From contig OX578280.1 in NCBI GenBank assembly GCA_951217055.1, positions 33,733,128 through 33,797,127 of the forward strand: 64,000 nucleotides of DNA, read 5' to 3'. Of the stretch, positions 7,176-17,371 are shown piece by piece; positions within the stretch are counted from its first letter, which is position 1, and each line of letters opens with the position of its first letter. The stretch is from Gerris lacustris. Taxonomy: Eukaryota; Arthropoda; Insecta; Hemiptera; Gerridae. The translations under genes were made by a program, and so were the position numbers. The notes beneath the pieces were generated by a model. That model was not told where the DNA came from. It saw only the letters and a program-made list of their open reading frames with translations, and made no database searches.

Positions 7176-10100
7176 ATGAGCGGACATACATACCTATGTG
7201 AGGGAAGATTCTGCGAGTGTTGTGTGGATGCTTTTCGGGGGTTGGAGGGTGTAAGCCTCTACGATGGCCTCGACTATTTATTCGAGGGTGTTGTAGAGGC
7301 TAGGAGTCAAACGGCGAGTCCGGTGCTGTTCCCCTCAAACGATTCTTTTCAAGGAGGAAACATGAGTCCCTTAATGTTTCCCTCTTACGAAAACTTGTTT
7401 GAGGGGGGCTCACCGGATATAATCCCACCATCGCAAAATCAGGAAGATATCCTCCTCCGGGTCAACCGGGTAGTAGGACCCGATGAAAGTTTTGAGGATG
7501 ACCTCCACCTCATGATAAACCCGGTTGTGCAGCGGGAAGAAGAAGAAAGTCTGGAAGAAGACTTCAACCAGCTGTTCAACCCGGTAGTAATGCCCTTGTC
7601 AAGTGAGGATGAGGTTTGTAGCGGTTAGTCTCATTGTACTTTTATTTGATTATTTTTTTTTTTTTTTTTTTTTTTTCCATCGCTATTTTAGACGCAACTT
7701 AACATTATATTAATATTTTATTTTTGTAGGGTTATGCATCTTTTGCGGCGTGAGGGCAGTGGACGTCCGGAGTCATGAGAGGGAGTGTTCAAATCTCGTT
7801 GTGAACCCATCAATTGATCATGGTTTTTCTCTTTCTTTTCTTTAATTTTAAATATTTAATTATTTTTTAACCGGCAAAATATACAATATATTTCTCGGTG
7901 TATTTATTATTCAATTTATTTGGTTATTTTTAATTTATTTTTTTAATATATTTTTTTGTTTATTTATTTTTATTTATTTATTTGTTTATTTTTCACAGGA
8001 TTGTGCCATTCTTGTGGACTGTGGATGGAACACTCTCTCTCCCTCCATGAACTCACTTGCGAGAGCGGTGGACTCGCAACCACAACATACAACCGTCAAA
8101 TAGGGGAGGGTCTAACCTCTGAACCATCTAACAAACGGAAATCCCCACCAAGGGAGACCTCAAGTAGGCATTGTAATCGCTGCGGAGTGACTTTTATCAC
8201 TCTTCAAAACCTCCTAAAGCATGAGAAATCATGTAGGGGGGTTTCTTCTCCCAGACCTCTCCTTAAATGTTCTAAATGTGAGCGTGTTTATAAAACTCTA
8301 AAATATCTACAAGCTCATGAGTTGTTGTGTTCTCAACCGATTTGTTTTAAATGCGGTAAAGTTTTTACACTTCATAAGAACAAGAAACGCCACGAAGCTG
8401 TGTGTAAATACGTATTCGAGTGCATGAAGTGTGGTAAGAAGTTTACCGATTTAAAACGTAGATCAAATCATGCAGTGAGATGTAACACCGTGTATAATGG
8501 TCAGTGTAGTAAATGCCATCATGCTTTTTCAAACAGGTATTTACACCTGAACCATGAGGAAAACTGTGGTGTTCCATCTACTTCAAGACGTGTTGAACCA
8601 TCAACTCGTGAGCTAGTTTCAGTAAGACCCAACCTCGATCTAGTGCAGGAATATGAAAGTGCGTATCAGGGGCGAATAAAATCCTATTTTATTCGCTCTA
8701 ATGATAACCAAAGCCTGAACACATTTTTTGATTCGGCTTTAGATCGAGTAGTAGAACTTTTAAGGAAAGCTCTGGTTGAACTTAGAGCCCTAAAAGTAAA
8801 CTTTGTGGTAGATTGCAGCTTTTCCAATATCCACGGTGAAAGGATGGAGTTTAATTTTAAAACCAGTAATACTCCGGTGGATATGAGTACACCTCTAGGT
8901 GAGTTTGTAAGGTTGCAATTTAAAAAAATGACGTCAGAAATGGAGGAGGGACAACTACAAAAAAGTAGTTGGACACTTAATGGGGTGGATGGCCTAAGAA
9001 TTAAAATAAACAAATTCCAACCTTTACTTGGGTCATCCTACCTTCCACTTCCCAAATCTATTTCAGACAAAAAAGCAGTCATAAACTTTAACAATGATGA
9101 CAACATGTGTTTTAAGTATGCAATCCTTACACCGCTCCTCGACGCTCCCCGGAGTATAAATAAATTCAATCAGTTAAATCATACATATGATTTCAGTGGG
9201 ATTGAATTCCCTCCTTCCACCGTGGATATTGATAACTTCGAGGAGAAAAACAATATCTCCGTAAATATTTTCGGGCTTGAAAATAATCAAATATGCCATC
9301 TAAGGCTCTCGAGAAGGGAGAGGGTGGATCATCGGGATCTGCTTTTAATAACCGAGAAACTATGTGAAAATCCTATGTCAGTTTCACCTAATTTCGAGGT
9401 TAAAAAACATTTCACTTATATTTCCAGTCTCTCTCGCCTCGTAAGCTCTCAAATATCTGCTCACAATGGGGAATTACAGTTCTGTAAGAGATGTCTCACA
9501 CATTTTGGGGGTACGGACTCGAAAACGGCTGAAGCTCAGCTTAGGGATCATACAAATCTGTGTGACCTCCACAAACCCATAAGAGTGGACCTACCATTTA
9601 ATAAACCTTATGTGGAATTTTGCAACTACGGTAAACAGATTCGTATACCCTTTGTTGTGTACGCTGACTTTGAGAGTATTCTTACTCCCATTAATGGATG
9701 TGCACCTTCTCCGTCTACATCATTTTCAAGTCCATACCAGGTGCATACTCCTATGTCATTTTGCGCCTATGTGAAGCCGTCAGTTGAGGTAGAACATCTA
9801 TCACTACCCTTCTCGACGGAACCATATGTGTATAGAGGCGAGGATGCTCCTGGTAAATTTATGGAGTATTTAACCGAGGTGGCAAAGGGGTTAGACCCAA
9901 TTTATAAAAAAATAGTACCTCTAAGTATGAGTAATAACGATAATTTAGCGTTCCATGCCGCAACTACTTGTTGGTTTTGTTTGAAACCTTTCTCGAATGA
10001 TGACCCTGCTGTTAAAGATCATGACCACTTAACAGGTCGCTTCAGAGGGGCAGCCCATAGTAAATGTAATGTCAACGCTCAATCCCCTAAATTCCTCCCA

Positions 10101-12116
10101 GTGTTCATGCACAATTTAAGCGGATATGACTCACACTTCCTGATCCGTGAACTCGGTGAAGGTGTCGAAGGACGAGTTGATATTATCCCGCAAACATCCG
10201 AAAAATATGTCTCTTTCTCAAAACAAGTTTATGGTATCACCCTTCGTTTTCTCGACTCCTTTAGATTCATGTCCACTAGTCTCGAGCAGCTAGTAAATAA
10301 TTTACCGTCTGACGCCTTCAAAAACATGACGAAGTATTATTCGGGCGAGAGACTAGAGCTCATGATGAAAAAGGGTGTCTACCCCTATGATTTTGTGGAT
10401 TCATGGGAGAAACTAAACGAACCATCCCTCCCCCCAAGAGAAAAATTTTTTAATAAATTAAATCAAGTGGAATGTAGTGAGGAAGATTACAGTCACGCAC
10501 AAAATGTGTGGACAGCATTCCAGTGTGAGACACTTGGCAACTACGCGGATCATTATGTGAAGTCAGATGTACTTCTTCTAAGTGACGTTTTCGAAACATT
10601 TAGAGAGGTAACTCTGGCTACTCATAAACTCGATCCTGCGTGGTATTACACCGCCCCTGGTATGACGTGGGATGCTATGTTAAAATTCACTGGTGTCCGA
10701 CTTGATCTCCTCACTGACTACGACATGATAATGTTAATCGAGAGGGGTATTAGAGGAGGAATGTGTAGCGTCATGCATAGGTATGCTAGTGCTAATAATA
10801 AACATCTAGAATCTTACGATTCAAATAAGCCTAGTTCATACATATCTTACCTTGACGCAAACAATTTATATGGTGATGCGATGTCTCGTCCGCTTCCGAG
10901 TGGAGGGTTTGAATGGGTCGATTACCCGGAACAAATTGATATCCTTTCACTCCACGAAGAGGATACATACGGCTACATCTTAGATGTAGACATCGAATAC
11001 CCCTCAAAATTACATCGTCTACATTCCGATTTCCCGTTTCTCCCTGAATCCATTGTCCCCCCATCTGAAGAACTAAATTCAACCCCCAAATTAATCCCGC
11101 ACTTAGGCAAAAGAAATAATTATGTTGTACACTATATGGCTCTAAAACAAGCCCTAAGTCACGGTCTAGTCCTAGTCAAAATCCATCGAGCTGTAAAATT
11201 TTTACAGTCTCGTTGGTTAGAGCCGTACATTAAATTCAACACTTCCCTTAGAAAGCAAGCCCGGAACTCGTTCGAGAAAGATCAATTTAAGCTATACAAT
11301 AACAGCGTATTCGGGAAAACAATGGAATCTGTACGCAAGCGTCAGAGTATCCGCCTTGTGACCACAGAAAAACAGGCAACTAGGCTTATTAACAAATTTA
11401 ATTTTAAGGACAGATCAATTATGTCAGAGAATGTGGTTATATTTCAAATGGAAAAGAAGAAAATCCTTTTTAATAAGCCTAGTTACGTCGGGATGTCTAT
11501 ATTAGACTTGTCGAAGACGGTTATGTACAGATTCCATTATAATATCATGCAACCCCGCTACGGTATGGAACGCCTTCAGCTGCTCTACACTGACACGGAC
11601 TCCATGATTTACTCTATCAAGACGGATGATCTGTTCCGGGATATGTTCAATATGAGTGAACATTTTGACTTTTCAGACTATCCACCCGATCACCAAAATT
11701 TCTCCTTGGCAAATAAAAAGGTCTTGGGGAAATTTAAGGATGAAATGAATGGGAAAATAATATCTGCCTTTATAGGTTTAAAACCCAAACTATATGCCCT
11801 GAAGGTGGATGGTCAAACCAAGAAGCGAGCCAAAGGTGTGAATAGGTCTACACTCAGGGGGATAACATTCAATGATTATCTTAAATGCTTACACGAGCAA
11901 AAGGCCATGTTCTCTATAATGCGGAATATACGATCAAAAAATCATATAGTCCGCAGCATAGAGAGTAATAAGGTCTCATTATCCCCCTTAGATAACAAAA
12001 GGGTAATTTTACCCGATGGTATAACTACCCGACCTTACGGCTTTATAGAAGATCCGGTTGATGTGTTTACTCATATTGAACATGTCTGTCATTTTATTGA
12101 TATGGGTAAATTATAA
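7176..12116 (+). CDS. POLB: protein-primed family-B DNA polymerase, three exons
   Basis: Best read as exons 7176-7623, 7730-7822 and 7999-12116 (1552 residues, all junctions phase 1). Exon 1 is acidic with short internal repeats. Exon 2 and the start of exon 3 give seven zinc fingers, all C2HC; fingers 3-7 have C-x2-C-x12-H-x3-C. The 3'-5' exonuclease motifs are YADFE (Asp at 9666), HNLSGYD (10110-10130) and YVKSD (10554). Between the first two lies an endonuclease VII-like metal cluster (CWFC at 9969, DHDHLTGRFRGAAH near 10017). Polymerase motif A is DANNLYG (10854), motif B KLYNNSVFG (11289) and motif C YTDTDS (11586), followed by KKRAKG. It should replicate the element from a protein primer. 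An uninterrupted frame exists from 7956, but only from a TTG inside intron 2, so that start is rejected. Confidence 0.9.
7624..7729 (+). other. POLB intron 1
   Basis: Starts GTTAGT after GCG and ends TTTTTGTAG after a T-rich tract. Removing it joins exon 1 in phase 1 to a segment that encodes a C2HC finger (C-x2-C-x9-H-x3-C). Without splicing, exon 1 stops at TAG 7626-7628, inside the donor region. An alternative donor three to seven bases upstream (GAG then GTTTGT) is a good consensus match, but it would shift the next exon into a frame with an early stop. Confidence 0.65.
7823..7998 (+). other. POLB intron 2
   Basis: Ends in TTTATTTTTCACAG, a strong acceptor, just before the next zinc finger (LCHSCG). 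The proposed donor is ATG followed by GTTTTT, weaker but the only phase-1 site that keeps the first finger whole. The same Gly-Leu-Cys start is formed at both splice junctions, which supports the phase assignment. The intron is nearly all A/T. Confidence 0.6.
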
Positions 12117-12130
12117 TAATAATAAGTATA

Positions 12131-12161
<31 letters not shown>

Positions 12162-12190
12162 TACCTAATAATAATAATAATAATAATAAA
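12117..12190 (+). repeat. (TAA)n microsatellite with AATAAA downstream of POLB
   Basis: Right after the polymerase stop there are about 20 imperfect TAA units. AATAAA at 12185-12190, about 70 bases after the stop, may be the polyadenylation signal of the polymerase transcript. Confidence 0.6.
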
Positions 12191-12616
12191 GAATAAGTCA
12201 TAGGATAACTTCAACTTCAAAGTTTATGTATATAATTTAATAATACTTGTAAATATTAAAATTAAAAAAAAAAAATTAATGTTACTTGGAAATAACTAAT
12301 TAGAAAAAGATATTAATAATATTTTCTCCCATGTATACCTAGTAGGTATATTTAAATAAAATGTTCATATTTTTTTTTTTTTTTTTTTTTTATTTAAATT
12401 ATTTTTGTAAATTATGTTGGTGTAGAGCAACCTTTAAAAATATGTAAAATAATATAATACAAATAATAATAATAATAATTTAAAGAGGTACTTATATAAC
12501 AAAATAAATATAATATAATAATAATAATCATTTGCTGAAAAATAAAAATCATAAAATATATATATATATATTATTCAAACCAATTGCCAATTGTTTTCAT
12601 TTTTTTTTTATATTAG
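12191..12616. other. AT-rich spacer, nothing recognised
   Basis: Long A and T runs, a second (AAT)n patch near 12464-12480, and (TA)n near 12555-12572. It may contain the decayed right end of the Polinton, but no inverted partner of the left flank was found. Confidence 0.5.
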
Positions 12617-12637
12617 TTTTAGAACCTTACATCCTAA

Positions 12638-13027
12638 TACTAACGCTGTGTAGTATAAACCCAACAGCCCTCGTGGTCTAAGAAGAATTACTTATATACT
12701 AACTCAGTGTAGTATAGACCCAACAGCCTCCGTGGAAGTAAACAAAGGATAAAAAGGATCCGTCTAACCATTAGAAAGGGTTCAATCATTCGTATGCAAA
12801 ACATTAGACAGGCTTCATCCTTTGGTTATCGATTTGAAAGGGCGGTTCTCCCTCAATCGCTAATGGGCAATGTCGGTTGCGACAGTGGCATCAATACACC
12901 AACCTGTATGGTAAAAATATAATAATATTATATTATCAATATAAAAAATATTATAGCTTGGAGGTACATTGAAAAAAATTACTTATATACTAACTCTGAG
13001 TGGTTAGAACCCAACAGCCCTTGTGGC
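12638..13027 (+). repeat. three direct repeats of a tRNA 5' flank
   Basis: A unit of about 40-50 bases ending in ACCCAACAGCC(C/T)(T/C)CGTGG occurs at 12638-12676, 12686-12735 and 12978-13027. The third copy (CTTGTGG) runs into a longer tRNA-like sequence. The first two stop soon after the first ten or so bases of the tRNA-like part, so they look like truncated copies of the same upstream region. Confidence 0.6.
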
Positions 13028-13089
13028 CGAATGGTTAAGGCGTCGGACTCACGATCCGAAGGTCGTATGTTCGAAACCCAGCCGAGGCA
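13017..13089 (+). tRNA. degenerate tRNA-like sequence, anticodon CAC
   Basis: A perfect 5 bp anticodon stem (TCGGA/TCCGA) encloses loop CTCACGA, which gives anticodon CAC (valine). The A box TGGCCGAATGG fits, the D stem GCC/GGC pairs, and the B box GTTCGAAACC fits with one change. Acceptor pairing is only about 5 of 7 and the T stem pairs poorly, so this is more likely a tRNA pseudogene or the head of a SINE than a working tRNA. TTTTTT, a Pol III terminator, follows at about 13093. Confidence 0.42.
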
Positions 13090-13149
13090 CAGATTTTTTA
13101 CCGAATATTTCAACTCTAGAAGGTGGCAGCATATTTGAAAAAAAAAAAA

Positions 13150-13445
13150 TAAAATAAAAAAAAAACACCCGGGGAATTCAAAATAGCGTAGCGGAGGAAG
13201 GACAGGGTGGGGGGTGGGCTTTCTAACAACAGGTGAAGGGTCCGAACCTTCTAGAAGGAACCAGGGGGCTCCGAACAATGAACGGCCAGGATCTTAAAAA
13301 AAAAAAAAAATAAAAAAAAAAAAAAAAAAAAACACCCGAGGGCGGGGGGGTGGGCTTTCTAACAACAGGTGAAGGGACAGACCCCTCTAGAAGGAAGCAG
13401 GGGGCTCTGAGCAAGCAACGGCCAGGGTCCCAAATTAACAATAGC
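13150..13445. repeat. two diverged tandem copies of a ~150 bp unit
   Basis: The segment from the A-rich run and AACACCCG through GTGGGCTTTCTAACAACAGG, CTAGAAGGAA and CAACGGCCAGG occurs twice (about 13165-13290 and 13330-13430), separated by poly-A. No coding potential is recognised; open frames across it are by-products of the repeat. Confidence 0.6.
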
Positions 13446-13610
13446 ATGCTCCCAAAATAACAATAGCCAGGCAGGCTAGATCATCATAGAACTCTCGTAT
13501 CCCTACTACTAAGCAATTCGCAATTCATTATGAAAAAGAAAAATAATATGTGACAGGTTAGATGGCTGATAAGGTTAGCAATTATGGTTTACATTTTAAA
13601 TTATCTATCT

Positions 13611-14205
13611 TACTACTCTGTCCCATAAATGCGTATAAAATAATTATAGAGACTTATGTAGGAAGTGAGGAGACTAGACAGTGATCTCACCTCCCCCCCA
13701 ACAACCAAAGCAAGCCTGAGCTAGGTGGAGGGCACCGCAAGTGTTGTCACTCATTCTCTACAGACTGTTGATCCAACCCCTTTCTTAGTGTCACGTCGGC
13801 ATGGAAATCAAAAAACACTACAAAAAAAGAACGAATGAAAAACGTGGTTTTCATTGGTTGTGCGCAAGTTTTTGGCGCGTAGCTCCATTATCGTCACTGT
13901 CCACCCCCCATATTCACCCGATTTGGTACCAAGTGACTTTTTTTTTTTGTTTCCAAAGTGCAAAATTTTGCTTCGGGCGCCATTTTGGGGGGTTTGGATG
14001 GCAATAAAGCAGCGACGACGAGGCAGCTAAAGAGCCTTAAAGTAGAAGACTTTGAAAGATGTTTCCAATTATGGAAATGGCGTTGGGCCAAGTGCGTTTT
14101 ATCAGGGTGGGAGTACTTTGAGGGAAACAAAATTGTTTTAAATGATTAAATGTAAAATAAAAAAATATGAATTTTTTTATACGTATTTTTGGGACAGACT
14201 ACGTA
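13611..14205 (+). mobile_element. internally deleted mariner-family transposon with both TIRs
   Basis: The left end reads TACTACTCTGTCCCATAAAT and the right end, reverse-complemented, TACGTAGTCTGTCCCAAAAA, then both continue with (T/A)GCGTATAAAA-like sequence. The ~28 bp TIRs are flanked by TA on both sides, the mariner target. At 595 bp it is about half the usual length, and only the C-terminal part of a transposase remains. The element is therefore non-autonomous. Confidence 0.8.
13890..14149 (+). pseudogene. mariner transposase, C-terminal remnant
   Basis: One frame gives HPPYSPDLVPSDF at 13902-13940, the region holding the third catalytic aspartate (codon 13920-13922) of DD34D transposases. 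After at least one frameshift (around 14000) another frame gives AATTRQLKSL, then EDFERCFQLWKWRW and YFEGNK up to a stop at 14147-14149, the standard mariner C-terminus. The N-terminal DNA-binding domain and the first two catalytic residues are missing. Confidence 0.82.
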
Positions 14206-14295
14206 CAATAGATATGACAGTGTCTATTAAGTTCTATAATCTATAACTAATAAGTAAAATTATTGATTTGTTGAATTATTACTGGTCTTATATTA

Positions 14296-15053
14296 CTTTG
14301 CTTTGTAAGTTTCATCGCACATTTCCGTTTCCCCAATTTCGAACCACTTCCCGTGATTCATTCTTCACCAAATTTTGCACATAGATACAACTAAGGTAAA
14401 GAATACAGAAACCAAAAACAAAAAAACAAAAAACAAAATGGCGTCAAATTTATTTGCTTTTTAAGTTTCATCGCACACCTATTACCCCAATTTTGAACCA
14501 CCTACCGTCATTCAATCTTTTCCAAATTTTGCACATAGATACAACTAAGGTGAAGAATACAGAAACCAAAAAAAACAAAAAATAAGAACAAAATGGCGTC
14601 AAATTTATTTGCTTTTTAAGTTTCATCGCACACCTATTACCCCAATTTTGAACCACTTACCGTCATTCAATCTTCCCCAAATTTTGCACATAGATACAAC
14701 TAAGGTGAAGAATACAGAAACCAAAAACAAAAAAAAAACAAAAACAAAATGGCGTCAAATTTATTTGCTTTTTAAGTTTCATCGCACACCTATTACCCCA
14801 ATTTGGAACCACTTACCGTCATTCAATCTTCCCCAAATTTTGCACATAGATACAACTAAGGTGAAGAATAGAGAAACCAAAAAAAAAAAAACAAAAAAAA
14901 AATGGCGTCAAATTTATTTGCTTTTTAAGTTTCATCGCCCACCTATTACCCCAATTTTGAACCCCTTACCGTCATTTAATCTTCCCCAAATTTTGCCCAT
15001 AGATACAACTAAGGTGAAGAATACAGAAACAAAAAAAAAAAAACAAAAAAAAG
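14296..15053 (+). repeat. minisatellite, five ~155 bp units
   Basis: Units start at AAGTTTCATCGC at 14307, 14463, 14618, 14774 and 14927 (spacings 156, 155, 156, 153). Each contains ACCCCAATTTTGAACCAC-like sequence, CATAGATACAACTAAGGT, an A-rich run of variable length, and AAAATGGCGTCAAATTTATT. Because the poly-A lengths vary, long ORFs appear across it by chance. Confidence 0.93.
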
Positions 15054-17335
15054 GTTAAAAATAAGACCAGTTTTGAAAAATTGCATTTTTATATTAATTA
15101 TTTACTTTAGCACCCCCCTATATCCTTTTGTGTTAATAGTTATTTTAGTTTTAATTTTAGAATAAATACGACTGAAGATGATCTTCAAATAAGGGTCGAA
15201 ACTTTTCTATTAATGAAATAGTAGTTTTTTGTTAGATGTACATCTTATCAGCAATCTGGCCTCTCATATATTAAACCATAAAGGTGTTTTACAATAATTA
15301 ATAAATCAATATTAATATTAATTTTGTAAGAAAAATAATGTTTTCTTTAAATGTAAGTAACATTAGAAGTTATTGTAAACTCTCTGACATTGTAAACGCT
15401 TGTTTATAAATATATATGTTGTGTATTTAATGAATGATTTATATATAATATGCATTACATAAATAAGGTTTATTGTGCTATTTCATACACATATATTTCT
15501 TATGTTTATTCTGTTTCTAGAACTTAAGTTTCACTTCTAATGCGTGAGAGTCTCACACATATTTTTTTGTAAATAAATATTTTGAACAAAGAGGTTTCAA
15601 ACCTACAAATCCATCAAATTTTAAATTGTCGACACTGAATTTTTGCGCCTTCACAGTACTTTCTCTTCATATATTTTATTACACATTTAAAAAAGGAAAA
15701 ATGTATCCGAAACAGGATAATAAAGAAGTTTAAGCTTTGGGCGTGATATAACAGATGTAGAAATTGTTTCTAGATATACTTATAAGAGCCGAGCCATAAA
15801 AAAAATTGCAATAAAGCTCTTAAAGCCCAGCAAAATAAGCCATATTTGGCGACTTTTTATTGTTAGTATTTATTAGCAATTTTCATGGGCACATAACATT
15901 TTTTCCAAAAAGTATAAATTGGCGATGTGTCGGCCTTAAAGAGCCTAGCCCAAAACACAATTTTCTTACTTCACTTGGCCCCGAAATGCATTTTATATGA
16001 CTTTTAAAAAATGATCTTCCTATTCTGTCTTTTAATTGACGTTCCAGAGTCCAGAGACCAAGAGCCCTCAAAGGAAACCTGATTCGCAATCAGGTCTTAA
16101 AGCCTGACAAAATTAGTCATATTTTGCCACTTTTTTGTCTACGTTTGATCATTTTCAAAGGTTTTAACCAAAAATTACAAAAAAAATGAAACATGGAGTC
16201 AACTGACCTTTCTATCGGGCTCATGAAAGATAAGTCCGAAACACATTTTGTTTTCTTTCCTTTCGGCCACAGGACGACTTTGGGTAAATGTCGGCAATAG
16301 CGTACCCCTTCTCACTCCAACGTATTTTTTGACAAAGGGATATCAACTCTCCTATGAACAAACCATACATATATAATTATTATATACATATATTATTTAT
16401 TATATACGAATGGAAGGGATGAATTGATATATCGAAGCCAACTGTACGATTTCGAAAGACATCGATTACACGGAAGGGGTGCACTATTGCCGAGTTTAGC
16501 CCGACTTTGTTTAGGGTGTTTACTTGAAAAAATGTTTCTTGCTATTTTTCTTCATAAATGGCGTTCAGGGGCTAAGTGCTAACAAAGGGAACTTGATACA
16601 CAGAAAGTTCTTAACGCCCGACAAAATTAGTCATATTTTCCACCTCCTACCTTTTGGCAATTTTAGTTGGCGAAAAGACTGCAAAACAAAATGGGCCAAA
16701 CATTAAAAGTGACAATTCACATTGTTTATTTTTCTGCCTTTACTAGAGCTTTTAAAAAAATTGTCTTCCTATTTTGTAGAATCTATTCTGTATTTAAAAT
16801 CTATTTATATAATTATAAATTATTTAACCTTATTTCTCAAAATAAGGTTAATTAATCAAATTAATCAAAGATATGTTGCCCATACATTAAAGTTTAAAAA
16901 AAGTATTAAATGTCAATTTGGAAAGACGTATTAAAAATAGTTGAGGGGAATGTAGGAGTCAAAACAGAAGGAAAGTTAGTAATAGAAGAATGAAGCACGC
17001 TTCCATTCAATAGGAAAACTATAGTTTCAAAAAGATTTTTTTCTATTTATCCTCTTATAAATGATGTTTTTCCAACGTTTAATGTCCTTTTTCCGTTGTA
17101 AGAAAATATCATGAAAGGGAAGCAATTTATTAAACGCTTCGTACTTAGAATGAATGGTATAAAGAGAGGGGTTAAATGTCATTTAAAGCAAAGAGAAGCG
17201 TAAAAAGATTTGTCTTTTTCTCTTTTGTGTAGTTGTTAAAGGATATTTTTATTATTATTGTTGTGTAAAGATGGAGTGAGTGTGATGTTCAAATTGTTGT
17301 ACTTATAGGCACAAGTTAATTCCTTTTCTTATGAG
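15054..17335. other. intergenic, no gene seen
   Basis: AT-rich. ACTGAAGATGATCTTCAAAT at about 15171 followed by GGGTCGAAAC resembles tags found in arthropod repeats. A short piece related to dispersed family R2 lies near 15595-15680 (AAATCCATCAAA then CAGTACTTTCTCTTCATAT). Two similar stretches with 'aaagcccgacaaaattagtcatatt' occur near 16098 and 16610. Confidence 0.5.
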
Positions 17336-17371
17336 TGTGTGTGTGTGTGTGTGTGTAGGGGGGGGGGGGGA
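17336..17371. repeat. (GT)n microsatellite plus poly-G
   Basis: About ten GT units followed by TAGG and a run of 13 or more G. Simple sequence only. Confidence 0.9.

Larger units (their letters stand above)
921..12190. mobile_element. Polinton/Maverick (adintovirus-like) element, core region
   Basis: Eleven kilobases carry the full hallmark set of Polinton/Maverick elements: family-B protein-primed polymerase, chromodomain integrase, A32/FtsK-like packaging ATPase, adenovirus-type protease, major and minor jelly-roll capsid proteins, and three small conserved Polinton proteins. Eight genes are on the minus strand and the polymerase is on the plus strand, diverging from 7006-7175. Boundaries given here are only the outermost polyadenylation-type signals. 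I could not find terminal inverted repeats by comparing 1-1023 with 12117-13000, so the true ends are unknown and the left end may be outside the window. ORFs are nearly intact, which suggests a young insertion (inference). Confidence 0.93.

Noticed and set aside
7956..8000. Polymerase start at the upstream end of its long open frame
   Set aside because: The first codon there is TTG, the residues are a T-rich-intron translation (Phe/Tyr/Leu run), and TTTTTCACAG directly precedes the first zinc finger. It is intron, not coding.
8684..11082. Minus-strand open frames inside the polymerase gene
   Set aside because: They lie antisense to strongly conserved polymerase motifs and have no family resemblance.
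14468..15058. Open frames of 62 and 149 codons with near-identical blocks
   Set aside because: They are read-throughs of the 155 bp minisatellite, not a repeat protein.
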